This document shows positions 9,136 through 20,059 of a stretch of 64,000 nucleotides of DNA, piece after piece. The notes below the pieces were generated by a model. It worked only from the letters and a program-made list of their open reading frames with translations, was not told the origin of the DNA and ran no database searches. Both the position numbers and the translations under genes were made by a program. Origin of the DNA: Tricholomella constricta (Eukaryota > Basidiomycota > Agaricomycetes > Agaricales > Lyophyllaceae). Location of the stretch: contig JAACJP010000030.1 in assembly GCA_013368375.1 (NCBI GenBank), positions 513,597 to 577,596 of the forward strand. The letters run 5' to 3'. Every line of letters starts with the position of its first letter. The first letter of the stretch is position 1.

Positions 9136-11315
9136 CATCGTTTCTTGATCCAGCACCACCACGTGCACAGCCACAAGTCGCAACCTCGCAACCTCTTCTA
9201 GCCTCTCTAGCCTCTATTTCTCGCTCGATCTCAGTCAGATCTGCACCTATGAGCACACCCGACCCAAAGCGTTGGAAGGGAGATAAGGACGGATCGGACG
9301 ATGCTGACGATGAAAACGCGTCCCAGGTGAGCAGGGACAGTACACCCATGCATACAGATGACCCTGTTGCATTCTATGGACAATCAGGCGACGGGTCCCC
9401 CATAGGCCTCACTGGAGGTGATGGGGACATCAACAGCGATGCCAAGGCCGTCTTCGATTCCCTCTTATCGATCATGGTGCATTTCGCACATCTCCTGGTG
9501 GAGGGGTGGAAACCCTTGCAGGCTTACCACCTGTCCATCTGCACATCAAGAAACTGGTCGATCGCTCTTTCGCCCGGACTCGTACACTCCTGAGCACCCA
9601 TCCAACACTCTCTCTCATGAGTACGCGGCATGGTCTGTTCAGAGGGGAGGAATTCCACCCCTGCGCCATATCAAGTATGGCACCCTCATTACAGAAGCGA
9701 GTTAAATCTTCTGTGATGGACGCGGAGGCTAACGCCTCTGTTGTCAATGAGCCCATGAACCCCCTCCACAAGGAGGCCACACCAGGGCAACGGGTTTCCG
9801 ACTTGTTTGGAGCCCAAATCACCTATGACCTTGACATCCCCCGGGATAAAGAGGCCCTAGCTGATCGACGCAACCACTTGGATGCGCTTCGCACTGAGGG
9901 AGGCCTGGATCCGCGAACCGTCATGGTTGCAGCGGACGCCTCGGTCCCCACTGACAATCGACTCCAGGCAATTATTGCCTGCACCCTTATCCACGGGGAC
10001 GTAGGTCCCAGTGTATCCCGGCAGGTGGCCGGCAAAGCTACCTCAGACGATGCTGAACTCGCAGCCATCGCAATGGCTGTAGGCAAAGCACTGCAACGAC
10101 CAGACTCGGACAGAATTCTGGTCTTCTCGGACTCAACCAAGGCCATTAAATGGGCCTTGGATGCCAGTCTACATTCAGGTCAGATGCATTCGATTGCAAT
10201 CTGCTCCAAACTTCGTACTTGGTTGTCTGACCACCCACCGCCATGTGCAATTCATACACGTCCCAAGCCGTTTGCGGTGGGATATCCACTTCTCGTCGCA
10301 TGAGGCTGCTACGCAGCTGAAAGTGCCACAAGGACCTCGCTCACGCACATCACTAGATTATGCGCGCAAACGCACTGTTGAACAGATACTGAAGGAATGG
10401 ACTCGTCTGTTCCAGCAGCCTGAATACAGCGGCAGATCATTCCTTCGAACAAAGAGAGGCAAGCCAATAGCACCATCACATCTTGATGGTAGCCCATGGC
10501 TTAAAGTAATGGGCAAGTCAAATGCCCACAGTGCTCGGATGTCTCGTAGCATCCTCAATCACGCCCCTATTGGCGAATACCGGAGGCGGTTTAACCTTTC
10601 TGAGGAGGTGAACTGCTCCTGTTGCAACGGCGGGCTCGAAACCAGAGCCCACATCCCTGGACCAATGTCCCAAATACACGAGGAAGCGCCCGGCGCGCCT
10701 CGAACATAAGAATTACCTCGAATTCCTCGAGGTTAACGGACATTTGCTTTCCCAAGCGAAAATCCACCTCCACCCTTTCCCAAGGCCAGACCAAAGCGTA
10801 AACCACCAGACCAGCCTGCACGTAACCGCAACAGCCGTGAGGTGCATCACCGCAGATTAACACATCACATGCAGCACGATCAACCAGCACGCCCAGAAGA
10901 TCTCATCTGGGTACCTGAATTATTCCGCTTGCTAAGGCGAGACGAAGCAATTGCTGCTGGACTGGTATGTGCCGACCAGCAACAAGGCGCCGGGCTACTC
11001 GACTGATTGGTACCTAACTGTCAGAAGGGGGCCTCGGGGTCATTCCTGTGGTACCTTCCCTCGCGAGGGCTAAGCTAGCCTCACCGCCAAGGCGGAGGGG
11101 TCCTTCTGCAACTTGGAAGCTCTCAGCGAGCACACCCTCGCTATTTGGCAGATTCTGCCTTCACGCGGGACTCTTCCGAGTGGCCTGCATATCGAGATGC
11201 ACACGTTACATGCAACACCATCACTGTCACTGTAGATATATCATGTACTACACACCAGCCGGACTGCGACCGGGCGCCGGGTATAAATATGGATTTCAAA
11301 AAAAAAAAAAAAAAA
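9136..11315 (+). mobile_element. LINE L2: internally deleted, with complete 5' and 3' ends
   Basis: It starts CATCGTTTCTTGATCC, the same 5' terminus as L3, and ends with the shared 3' UTR and an A-tract to 11315. Two internal deletions leave 2.2 kb. The first removes most of the ORF1 N-terminus (ATGAGC fused to ACACCCGACC near 9249). The second fuses ORF1 (FDSLLSI) to the end of RT in ORF2 near 9470, deleting the endonuclease and all RT motifs. RNase H and the C-terminal finger remain. The left flank is gypsy-E and the right flank is KDZ2, with no target duplication, unlike L1 and L3. Confidence 0.93.
9506..10303 (+). pseudogene. L2 ORF2 remnant: RNase H part
   Basis: An open frame of about 265 codons spans the thumb/connection region and RNase H (AADAS, DAELAAI, VFSDSTKAI). 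It then runs out of frame at PPPCAIHTRP because of a 2-nt loss relative to L1. The true frame continues at 10161-10709 (HVQFIHVPSRLRWDIHFSSH) to the zinc finger, where RNGG is mutated to CNGG. L2 and L3 share the 2-nt loss and so descend from one defective source or share a sub-family. Confidence 0.8.
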
Positions 11316-12161
11316 GCTTCCTTCAAAAACTCATTATAATTGGCCCGGTTAGCCATCATACCTGACCCTTCCGACAGCCAAACATCCATTGCATTGTTCT
11401 TTTGGCGAACATGATCCGCTTTGAAGTTGCCGTCCCTCATGTATACTTTTCTGCATCTAATGTCAATAACATGATCAGTCGTCACTTAATGCACTCACTT
11501 ATTTGGGTGCGCGGACCACCCTGCGGGGAGATTCACACCTGGCTGTGGACATGTTGGACAAAAGATGGCAAGCTCCCCTGTGGTCTGCATTGGATCTCTG
11601 TTATTGCTGCCAAATCCACCCCATTTGAGCTTCTTGAGCCACCTCCAGGAACGCGAGAGCCGGCGGAGTTCGCGATAAAAGTTGTCAATGTCCGCGGAGC
11701 TTGTTGCTGCAGCCGTAGTCTGGCTGAGCTTGTGCCAATACTAAAATGCAGATGCCTTGCATTGCAGGTTTGCGAGGCGATAATCATCAAGGACTGCAGT
11801 GGTGAAGAGCGTATTGTATCGTGTGAAGCTAGCAGGCACCAATCGTTTGTGCATCAGGTCTGTATTGACCTGGCTGACTCCGCAGCATAGACAGCAGGCA
11901 AGTGGAATGTAGTGAATTCCATTGACATGGACAATGCACACATAACGATTGTTGAATGCATCATGCCGTGGCATTCTCGCCGGAAGGTCATCATCGAGAC
12001 CAGTGTCATCGTCATCTTCCTCGTCTACTTCAACTTCAATTGTGTCCACAGTAGACCCTGCTAGCTATCGGATGAAATTCTGGCTGTTGACCATAAGCAC
12101 GGCTCAGGCGCGCCATATAATCATCATCCTCTGCATCATAGGAAGTCTGCTCAGTCATGTC
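11316..12161 (-). pseudogene. KDZ2 transposase, middle part
   Basis: The minus-strand reading continues the KDZ2 gene from 16303 across the L3 insertion. It gives VHVNGIHYIPLACCLCCG, then LVPASFTRYNTLFTTAVLDD and LANLQCKASA, a helical ELRRLSRSWRWLKKLKW block, ELAIFCPTCPQPGVNLP and DGNFKADHVRQKN...DVWLSEG. These are successive conserved blocks of CxC2-type KDZ transposases between the cysteine cluster and the catalytic core. The gene is cut at YNEFLKEA by the A-tail of L2, so the catalytic core is missing. Frame changes at about 11740 and 11500 may be introns or indels. Confidence 0.85.
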
Positions 12162-12486
12162 TTTTTTTTTTTTTTTTTTTTTTTTGAAATCCATATTTAT
12201 ACCCCGGCGCCCGGTCGCAGTCCGGCTGGTGTGTAGTACATGTGATATATCTACAGTGACAGTAGTGGTGTTGCATGTAACATGTGCATCTCGATATGCA
12301 GGCCGCTCGGAAGAGTCCCGCGTGGAGGCAGAATCTGCCAAATAGCGAGGGTGTCCTCGCTGAGAGGTTCCAAGTCGTAGAAGGACCCCTCCGCCTTGGC
12401 AGTGGGGCTAGCTTAGCCCTCCCGAGGGAAGGTACCGCAGGTATGACCCCGAGGCCCCCTTCTGACGGTTAGGTACCAATCAGTCG

Positions 12487-15184
12487 AGTAACCCGGCGCC
12501 TTGTTGCTGGTCGGCAAATACCAGTCCAGCAGCAATTGCTTCGTCTCGCCTTAGCAAGCGGAATAATTCAGGTACCCAGATGAGATCTTCTGGGCGTGCT
12601 GATTGATCGTGCAGGCCTTCGTCAGGCTGCATGCGATGTGCTAATCTGCGGTGATGCACCTCACGGCCGTTGCGGTTACGCGCAGGCTGATCTGGTGGTT
12701 TACGCTTTGGTCTGGCGTTGGGAAAGGGTGGAGGTGGATTTTCGCTTGGGAAAGCAAAGGTCCGTGGGTTAGCCTCGAGGAATTCGAGGTAATTCTTATG
12801 TTCGAGGCGCGCCGGGGCCCGGCGCTTCCTCGTGTATTTGGGACATTAGTCCAGGATGTGGGCTCTGGTTTCGAGCCCGCCGTTGCGACAGGAGCAGTTC
12901 ACCTCCTCAGAAAGGTTAAACCGCCTCCGGTACTCGCCAATAGGGGCGTGATTGAGGATGCTACGAGACATCCGAGCAGTGTGGGCATTTGACTTGCCCA
13001 TTACTTTGAGCCATGGGCTACCATCAAGATGTGATGGTGCTATTGGCTTGCCTCTCTTTGTTCGAAGGAATGATCTGCCGCTGTATTCAGGCTGCTGGAA
13101 CAGACGAGTCCATTCCTTCAGTATCTGTTCAACAGTGCGTTTGCGCGCATAATCTAGTGATGTGCGTGAGCGAGGTCCTTGTGGCACTTTCAGCTGCGTA
13201 GCAGCCTCATGCGACGAGAAGTGGATATCCCACCGCAAACGGCTTGGGACGTGTATGAATTGCACATGGCGGTGGGTGGTCAGACAACCAAGTACGAAGT
13301 TTGGAGCAGATTGCAATCGAATGCATCTGACCTGAATGTAGACTGGCATCCAAGGCCCATTTAATGGCCTTGGTTGAGTCCGAGAAGACCAGAATTCTGT
13401 CCGAGTCTGGTCGTTGCAGTGCTTTGCCTACAGCCATTGCGATGGCTGCGAGTTCAGCATCGTCTGAGGTAGCTTTGCCGGCCACCTGCCGGGATACACT
13501 GGGACCTACGTCCCCGTGGATAAGGGTGCAGGCAATAATTGCCTGGAGTCGATTGTCAGTGGGGACCGAGGCGTCCGCTGCAACCATGACGGTTCGCGGA
13601 TCCAGGCCTCCCTCAGTGCGAAGCGCATCCAAGTGGTTGCGTCGATCAGCTAGGGCCTCTTTATCCCGGGGGATGTCAAGGTCATAGGTGATTTGGGCTC
13701 CAAACAAGTCGGAAACCCGTTGCCCTGGTGTGGCCTCCTTGTGGAGGGGGTTCATGGGCTCATTGACAACAGAGGCGTTAGCCTCCGCGTCCATCACAGA
13801 AGATTTAACTCGCTTCTGTAATGAGGGTGCCATACTTGATATGGCGCAGGGGTGGAATTCCTCCCCTCTGAACAGACCATGCCGCGTACTCATGAGAGAG
13901 AGTGTTGGATGGGTGCTCAGGAGTGTACGAGTCCGGGCGAAAGAGCGATCGACCAGTTTCTTGATGTGCAGATGGACAGGTGGTAAGCCTGCAAGGGTTT
14001 CCACCCCTCCACCAGGAGATGTGCGAAATGCACCAAGTATCCAGAGCGCCGCCTTGCGTTGCATCTGGGCGAGTGACTTCATAACCATTTTGTTACGAGC
14101 GCCTTTATATGTCCACAACCTGCACCCGTACGTGGCCAAGGGCAGCACACAGGCGCGGTAAAGGAGACGTTTTTGAGAGGGGGTAATCCCCCGCGATGAG
14201 TTGCCAAGCATCACCATGGCTTTCACCGTGGTGAGTGACTTGGTAGCGTAGTATTTGACATGGTCTTTGAATGTAAGACCTCTGTCAAAATAGAACCCAA
14301 GGTAGCGCCAGACGCGCTTTGGCTTGAGTGGGGTGTCCTCTGTGTAAGGGGCATAGCCTAAGTCAATCGATGGGTTATCATCGGTTGCTTTGCGGGAGAA
14401 ATGAAAGACTTCAGTTTTGTCGTGTTCAAGGAGTAAACCAATCGCATCCACCAGTTCATTGATGACTGCGTAGGCTTCCTTGAGTTTAATGAGATTTGTA
14501 TCCCATGTTTTAGATTGGACAATGAGGGAGCCATCGTCCACGTATGACATTAGAGTGCAGAGGTCCACCTCGATTCTCTTCTGGAAAATTCTCATCACTG
14601 GCACAAGGTACAGTGCAGAGAGGATTGGAGACAGAGCGGACCCTTGGCCAACCCAGACATCAGCGCGCATCCTGGGCGAGGACTCTGTGTTCCACGCATA
14701 GGAAGTATAACGATCCACTAGGTAGGATCGAAAGAAGTTAACAACAGCCGGGGAGAAGCCTAGCCGCTCCAGCGTTGCGATGAGAACCTCATGGTTCAAG
14801 GAGGGAAAGAATTGTGCCAGGTCAAAGGCAACAACGCTTGTTTTCAATCCACGGGCCCAGCCCGTCTTGACGATGTGGGTAAGGTACACCCCAGCATCTT
14901 CAGTGGAATGCTGACGCACTCCTCCGAACTGGTTGGGATGGAAGATACCATGCTTTGCTGCTTCAAACTGCATACGGTTTGCGAGCATTTTCTCAAACAG
15001 CTTCCCGAGCGTGTTCAATAGCACAATAGGCCTGAATGCTTTGGGAGCGGAATATGAGGGCTTGTTCGGTTTTGGGAGAATGACCGAGCGAGACTCTTTA
15101 AAGTGAGATGGCCAGTAACCCACGCGGAGGCAGGCACTGGCAATCTTGGTGAACTTGTCAGCAACATCGTTGTCGATGACAAGG
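12487..15184 (-). pseudogene. L3 ORF2: RT - RNase H - zinc finger, endonuclease deleted
   Basis: The open frame 15123-13207 (about 638 codons) carries an almost complete RT: FRPIVLLNTLGKLFEK, VAFDLAQFFPSLNH (motif A), QGSALSPILSALYL (motif B) and SYVDDGSLIVQS (motif C, YVDD). A connection region and RNase H with AADAS, DAELAAI and VFSDSTKAI follow. A 2-nt loss near 13275 shifts the frame; the C-terminus continues at 13349-12846 and beyond (HVQFIHVPSRLRWDIHFSSH, then the CSCRNGGLETRAHILDQC finger) to a stop near 12487. RT followed by RNase H places the LINE near the Tad/R1 side of non-LTR elements. Confidence 0.88.
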
Positions 15185-16172
15185 AGCGCTTTATGTTCTG
15201 TTGGTACAAAGTCGAGATCTCTGAGGCAGAGAGCTCGGGGAACACCTTAGCAAGGGCAAGGATGCCCTCCACTGAAGTGTTTGTTGTAGGTGCTGGCGTT
15301 TTGGCAGGTGCCCGACGCGCAGCAGCAGCGAACGTTCCCCCAGGGAGGGGGCGCGAATGGCAAGGGATAGGGGGTGGGGGACCTCCTGGAGTGGGGCGCG
15401 CGTAGCTGCGCTTAAGGACCGGCTTAGTGGCTGCAGGAGCCGCATCAGTCTGTTTGGAGTTCGGTGTAGCTGGGGGCTTCGCGCCATCGCGCTGCTTGCC
15501 CTTAGCTGCAGAAGAAGTCGACGGACCCGCTCCCCCAGATGGTGCAGGGAACGGGGGCGACGGTAGTGGGTTCCCTGGGTAGGGAACGTGAAGAATACAC
15601 GCATCGCGCACTGCACACAGTGTCTCGATGGTGCGGGGGTCGTTGCCAGCATCTTTGGCAAGGAGATTGATCAGGCCTAGATCAGCAGCGCCCTCGAAGA
15701 GCTCTGTGATGCGATGGGCCAGTGCGACGCACATTTGTGCGGTAAGGGGCGATGTAGAGCGCTCCCGGTAGTGGAGCCACTCCTTGATCGATAAGAGGGA
15801 ATCGAAGACGGCCTTGGCATCGCTGTTGATGTCCCCATCACCTCCAGTGAGGCCTATGGGGGACCTGTCGCCTGATTGTCCATAGAATGCAACAGGATCA
15901 TCTGTATGCATGGGTGTACTGTCCCTGCTCACCTGGGACGCGTTTTCATCGTCAGCATCGTCCGATCCGTCCTTATCTCCCTTCCAACGCTTTGGGTCGG
16001 GTGTTGGGGCAGAGGGCGACGCTGGTCGCGATGATTTCATCGAGGGAGGCGCCGCGGGCGCCTGGGGGCGTTGGGGGGTGGTTTCGAGGTCATCCCCCCC
16101 CCAATCCATTGGATCCACTGGGATCTCCGAGGATCCCGGTGGTGTAGTAGTGAAAAAGGCGTCAGAGCTGCT
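15185..16172 (-). CDS. L3 ORF1 (gag-like), C-terminally truncated
   Basis: It starts at ATG 16172 (MSSSDAFFTTTPPGSSEIPV) just after the 5' UTR. The protein is Pro/Ser/Asp-rich and low in structure up to about residue 100, then has a helical segment (KEWLHYRERSTSPLTAQMC, ITELFEGAADLGLI), then a Pro/Ala-rich basic tail. LINE ORF1 proteins bind RNA and form the transposition particle; no zinc knuckle is left here because the deletion at about 15184 removed the C-terminus. Beyond it the frame runs on out of phase through ORF2 DNA to 15015. L4 at 43.9 kb is a second copy of the same ORF1. Confidence 0.85.
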
Positions 16173-16302
16173 CATAGGTGCAGATCTGACTGAGATCGAG
16201 CGAGAAATAGAGGCTAGAGAGGCTAGAAGAGGTTGCGAGGTTGCGACTTGTGGCTGTGCACGTGGTGGTGCTGGATCAAGAAGCGATGTGCTCAGTCATG
16301 TC

Positions 16303-17048
16303 CGCGGAGTCCGCGGAGTTGCCATGTTGACCTGCGGGGTCGTTCCGCTGCTCTGTGCGGTGATTCTTCTGTTCTTCATTGTCATATTCTACCTGGTATC
16401 TCTCCAACTGCTCCTGTTGCAGCTGTAGCGTATCACAGAGTGCTTTCCCGGAGGAGTGAGGGACCAGCAAGTAGGTACCAACCTCCTGCAGCTGAGCTGT
16501 CTGGAAGTATTGACCGGTCCAGAACTCAATGTGATGCAGAGGATTGTCCCGAGTTGTCCACATGCAACCCCGGCAGAGTATCCTGTCACTGAGACAATCT
16601 CGGCAACGCCAACGTCCATAGTTGCCCTTGGGACAATCAGAACATTGAGTTTGATTCTCAATGTACTCTCTCCCAAAGAGCCCCTCCAACAGCTCTGGAA
16701 CATGGTTCACAAACTCTTGAAGGTAATCAGCTTGTGTCTGTGCTTTGATTCAGTTACATGTACACAATACATCAAAGAACAATTCACCTTGGGCAACCTC
16801 ATCAGTGGTGTCATCCAGCTCTGTTGAGTGAATGTCCGAATGCTCAAAGGGTTGGACATAGGTTTGCACACCCTGAGGGGCAGATGTAGCAGGGTCCAGT
16901 GACCTCTTGCGCAAAGGGACACTCCTGGATTCCACGATGTCATCTGGGTATGCCTGACTGTTGTCTCGACATCCATGGCATGTGAACGAGAACTTTTCTG
17001 AAGGACTTCATCCTTCTTGCGACGTGTGCGCTTTACTGCACGCAACAT
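16303..17048 (-). pseudogene. KDZ2 transposase N-terminus with CxC2 cysteine cluster
   Basis: It begins at ATG 17048 (MLRAVKRTRRKKDEVLQ, a basic start). A segment of about 60 residues follows in another frame (16935-16750, RSLDPATSAPQG...). After an intron-like gap comes the cluster EYIENQTQCSDCPKGNYGRW...RCRDC...CRGC...HHIEFWTGQYF, the CxC2 domain typical of basidiomycete KDZ transposases, thought to bind zinc and probably DNA. It is cut by LINE L3 at 16302 and resumes at 12161. A tandem CCGCGGAGTCCGCGGAGTT sits at the break (16302-16319). It is head-to-head with the gene starting at 17306. Confidence 0.88.
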
Positions 17049-17305
17049 GGTGGGTAAGGGTGAGATCTGATTTGGTGGAAAAATCAGAACCTGTCTACTG
17101 ATGTATCACTGATTACTCTTGGACATGTCCTCATGGTTGTGCAAAGGTCAGCTGCACTCACAATCGGTGCCATCGATGTACCCGTGCCTCATATTACCCA
17201 AACTGGAAACTTCCTTGCCAAATGCGGGTACTGTGGGACAATTGTCAAGTGTGAAGTTCAACACTTTTTGACCCAAATAGGAAATCTTTTTTACGGAGCT
17301 GCATC
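17049..17305. promoter_or_regulatory. Divergent intergenic region between KDZ2 and its partner gene
   Basis: About 257 bp lie between the KDZ2 start codon (minus) and the ATG at 17306 (plus). Two genes read outward from it, so it is the likely bidirectional promoter of the element. I see no clear TATA box. An upstream plus-strand frame (17133-17360) overlaps it but looks like a shadow. Confidence 0.4.
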
Positions 17306-19445
17306 ATGTCCAAAAATATTTTTACACCGGAAACAGTCCCACATGCCCCTGGGGCGCTGAAGAAGACAAGCAAGGAGCCCCGTTACCCAGCTGACGAGTG
17401 CGCGGTCCTCAACAAGTACCGAGAGGAGTACTGGTCAGAGTCAGACAAGGCAAAAAGGGCGGCCAATTTTAGGGACAAAGTCTTGGTTGAAATTTTTAAT
17501 TTCTGGAAGGCAAAGGGAACAGAGCCAAAGACCGACAAGAAGTCCGTGTCAGCTACTACGGTCCGTCAGGCTAGAGTGTGTATCTCTGTATCATCACACT
17601 GATCAGCATACAGAAACTGGCAGATTGGGTGAGGAACAACTGGAGGCCCTACCCATCATATAACCAGTCATCGGGTAATTTGAAGGTTACTGCATGCCAG
17701 GTAGTCAATCGGACAATGCGCGGCTTGATTACCGAAGAGTTGAAAGAGATACTGGAGGAGGTCGATGAATCTCCCACCGCGGCCTTCCAGCAACGCAACA
17801 AGGCTTTGGCATGGGTGATGAACAAACTCACTCCGCAACAACTCCAGGAGGCAGAGGCCACTGCCCGTGAGTGGAGCACCAAGGGCTTTCTCCCTGAGGA
17901 GCAGCGCAAGTGAGTAACTCCGCGGGGTCCAACATCTCGGAGTTGATACCTTCTTATCTCAGGAATGCGGATAAGCGGGGCTTTCAACGAGTGGAGAATG
18001 AGGATGCCAACAGGTGGCGAGAGATGGGCATGCTGTCCCTTACCTTTGTGGTATGGAAAGGGCAAGATGGGCAACTGAATGTCCGGGCGTGAGTTGTTCA
18101 TCGACTCCGCGGACTTGTGCTGATGTTCACCGCGGAGCAGTCATGACAGCATTGCGGTAAATGCAGGAGTGATCAGAAAAGGTTTCATTGATACCTTTCC
18201 GCACATGGTGAAGGACTTCAAAAGAAAGCTTATGGACTATGTCCTTTCCCTCCAAGAATCTAGTGCACCAGAACCAGACTGATACAGTAATTCAGCCATG
18301 TCCAGACCTACAGCTGGATCAACAAAATGACAGTTTTCCCATTCTATCGGAGTTGGTAGAAGGTGTGCAACAGAGCAAAGATGACATGGAGCTTCTGGTC
18401 CGCACATTCCTAAAACATCATTATAGTATGTGATAATGTCATATGAGACCACCCATACTAATTTTTTACAGAACTAGCATCGGGACACCTCTACTCATCC
18501 CCTCCATTCACTTCCATAAAGGTGGACAATGAAATGTTCATCTCTGCGGAGTACGTGCCCGCGGAATCCGAATTCAAGACCCACGGAACCTCTGACTGAA
18601 TGAACTCCGGGAGTTGCTCAACTTCTGGTGCTCTCTTGCCAGAAGAGGCTTGGACCCTCAGCGACCTTTTGCTGGTCCTGTTACTTGAACAAGAAAAAGG
18701 AGAGAATGGAGGCAGTCTATGGGGCCTGCAAGGACCAGGAAGCTTTGGCTGCCGCGGCAGCAGCAAAGAAAGCAAGGCGGAAGAAGGGCAAAAAAAAGCA
18801 CCGGCTCTGGACCCCTTAGAAAGCCTTATTTCGATGTCAGACCTGGAAGGCGGTGACGGTGAAGGTGAACACGGCAGTCCAGCACCAAATGAAAACCAAC
18901 GTCTGTCACTCCTCAGAGGACTTTCACCAAATCAATTCAGTCCATCACCAGATAACGAACCCCACGGACCACCCGATGAACTCTCAGAACAGAATCAATA
19001 CCAGCAGAGTCAATCACCAAATAACAACCCCCACAGAACACACAACGCACCCCGCGGAGCACCCAACGAACCCCGCGGACCTGGAGAACAGACTAATGAA
19101 TACAGTCTCAACATCAATGAAAGTCAGGTCACCATTGACGAAACAACAATGCACTGCTTAAATGCCCGCGGACGTCTGACACAGCCACCCATCGATGGGC
19201 CTGGTGAAGGGCTGCCACAGGATATGGTGCCGGCAACAATGCAGCTCCTCAATCCACCGCCCAACACTCCTACTCCCTCTGTGCCTGCACCAACTCCGCC
19301 TCAACCTCCGGTTACATGCAAGCACAAGCATGTTGAAGGACAGACTAGGCGAAAGAAATCAAAGCAGGATTTACTGCTTGCAGAAGCCGCGGACTTTGGT
19401 GCCAATACCAGGGGCAGCTGCACACGCAATGGGATCACAACGTGA
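17306..19445 (+). CDS. KDZ2-linked multi-exon hypothetical gene
   Basis: The first exon from ATG 17306 encodes a helical domain (CAVLNKYREEYWSESDKAKR, FRDKVLVEIFNFWKAKG). Likely introns are 17576-17613, 17910-17962, 18089-18166 and 18426-18471, all GT-AG. Exons 2 and 3 read KLADWVRNNWRPYPSYN, ALAWVMNKLTPQQLQEAEA and WREMGMLSLTFVVWKGQDG. I have seen similar exon strings in basidiomycete hypothetical proteins near KDZ elements, but I know no function. The last exon (from about 18600) is Pro/Asn/Gln-rich with a basic KHKHVEGQTRRKKSKQ near the end, possibly a nuclear signal. Stops and a frame change near 18290 and 18600 suggest damage. At least ten CCGCGG palindromes lie in its exons and introns. 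Confidence 0.6.
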
Positions 19446-19784
19446 GCCACAACAAAGAAGTCCGTGGGGGTTGGCATCGGAAGATCAAAGCGCCGCTAGT
19501 CTTTTGCTTGTACTTGAATTCACATTTTACTTACTTGAGAAAATTCTGATTTTGGAGAGCACTATTATTTTGTACAAAGTACTTTGAATATATAATACAA
19601 TTTACTTCTTCTACTTGCTAATATTTGAAGAAGTGTTACAAGATATTGGTAAGCTTGGTAAAAAAAAAAGTATAAGGTCCGCGGGTTTGCAAAAAAAAGG
19701 TTGTCCACAGGTCGCCAAAAAATCATGTCTGCAGGGTGCACATTACTTTTTAGAGGGCCTATCACCACCACCTTCATCCAAGGT
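19446..19784. other. Spacer between KDZ2 region and KDZ3 left end
   Basis: AT-rich sequence with no gene visible. It ends about 100 bp after two more CCGCGG-type sites (19679; a variant TCCGTGGGGG near 19462), so the KDZ2 element probably extends to about 19.7 kb. Confidence 0.4.
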
Positions 19785-20030
19785 CTTTACACTCTCCCAC
19801 CTAATCCTATCGGAGTCCGTCGGACTCCGACGGACTCCTAGGACATCCTAGGACTCCGGTCGGACTAGTTGTTACTACAAATCATCAATAAATGATAGAC
19901 TTTGGAGTGTCCGAGTCCGAGAGAATCCTATCGGAGTCCAATTGGACGTCGGATCGGATGTGGACTCCAATCGGATTTTGTGCTATCAGACTCTGATAGG
20001 ACTCCTAGGACAACCAGTTAGGACTACTAG
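19785..20030. repeat. KDZ3 left TIR and subterminal palindrome array
   Basis: Seven or more degenerate copies of (G)GAGTCCGATCGGACTCC-like sequence, for example ATCGGAGTCCGTCGGACTCC and GACTCCTAGGAC, occur in about 200 bp. Subterminal repeat arrays of this kind are usually transposase binding sites in large DNA transposons; that role is inferred here. Confidence 0.85.
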
Positions 20031-20059
20031 TAGCTACCAATGTCATTACCAGTGTTTAC

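Larger units (their letters stand above)
12162..16288 (-). mobile_element. LINE L3: full 5' and 3' ends, internal deletion, inserted in KDZ2
   Basis: A reverse-oriented LINE bounded by a perfect 14-bp target duplication, TGCTCAGTCATGTC, at 12148-12161 and 16289-16302. On the minus strand: 5' UTR (16288 to about 16172), ORF1, an internal deletion junction near 15184, ORF2 from RT onward, and a 3' UTR ending in poly-A. The deletion removes the end of ORF1 and the whole endonuclease domain. Comparison with L1 at 7909-8465 shows sequence missing from L3 upstream of RT. It could not transpose alone. Confidence 0.95.
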
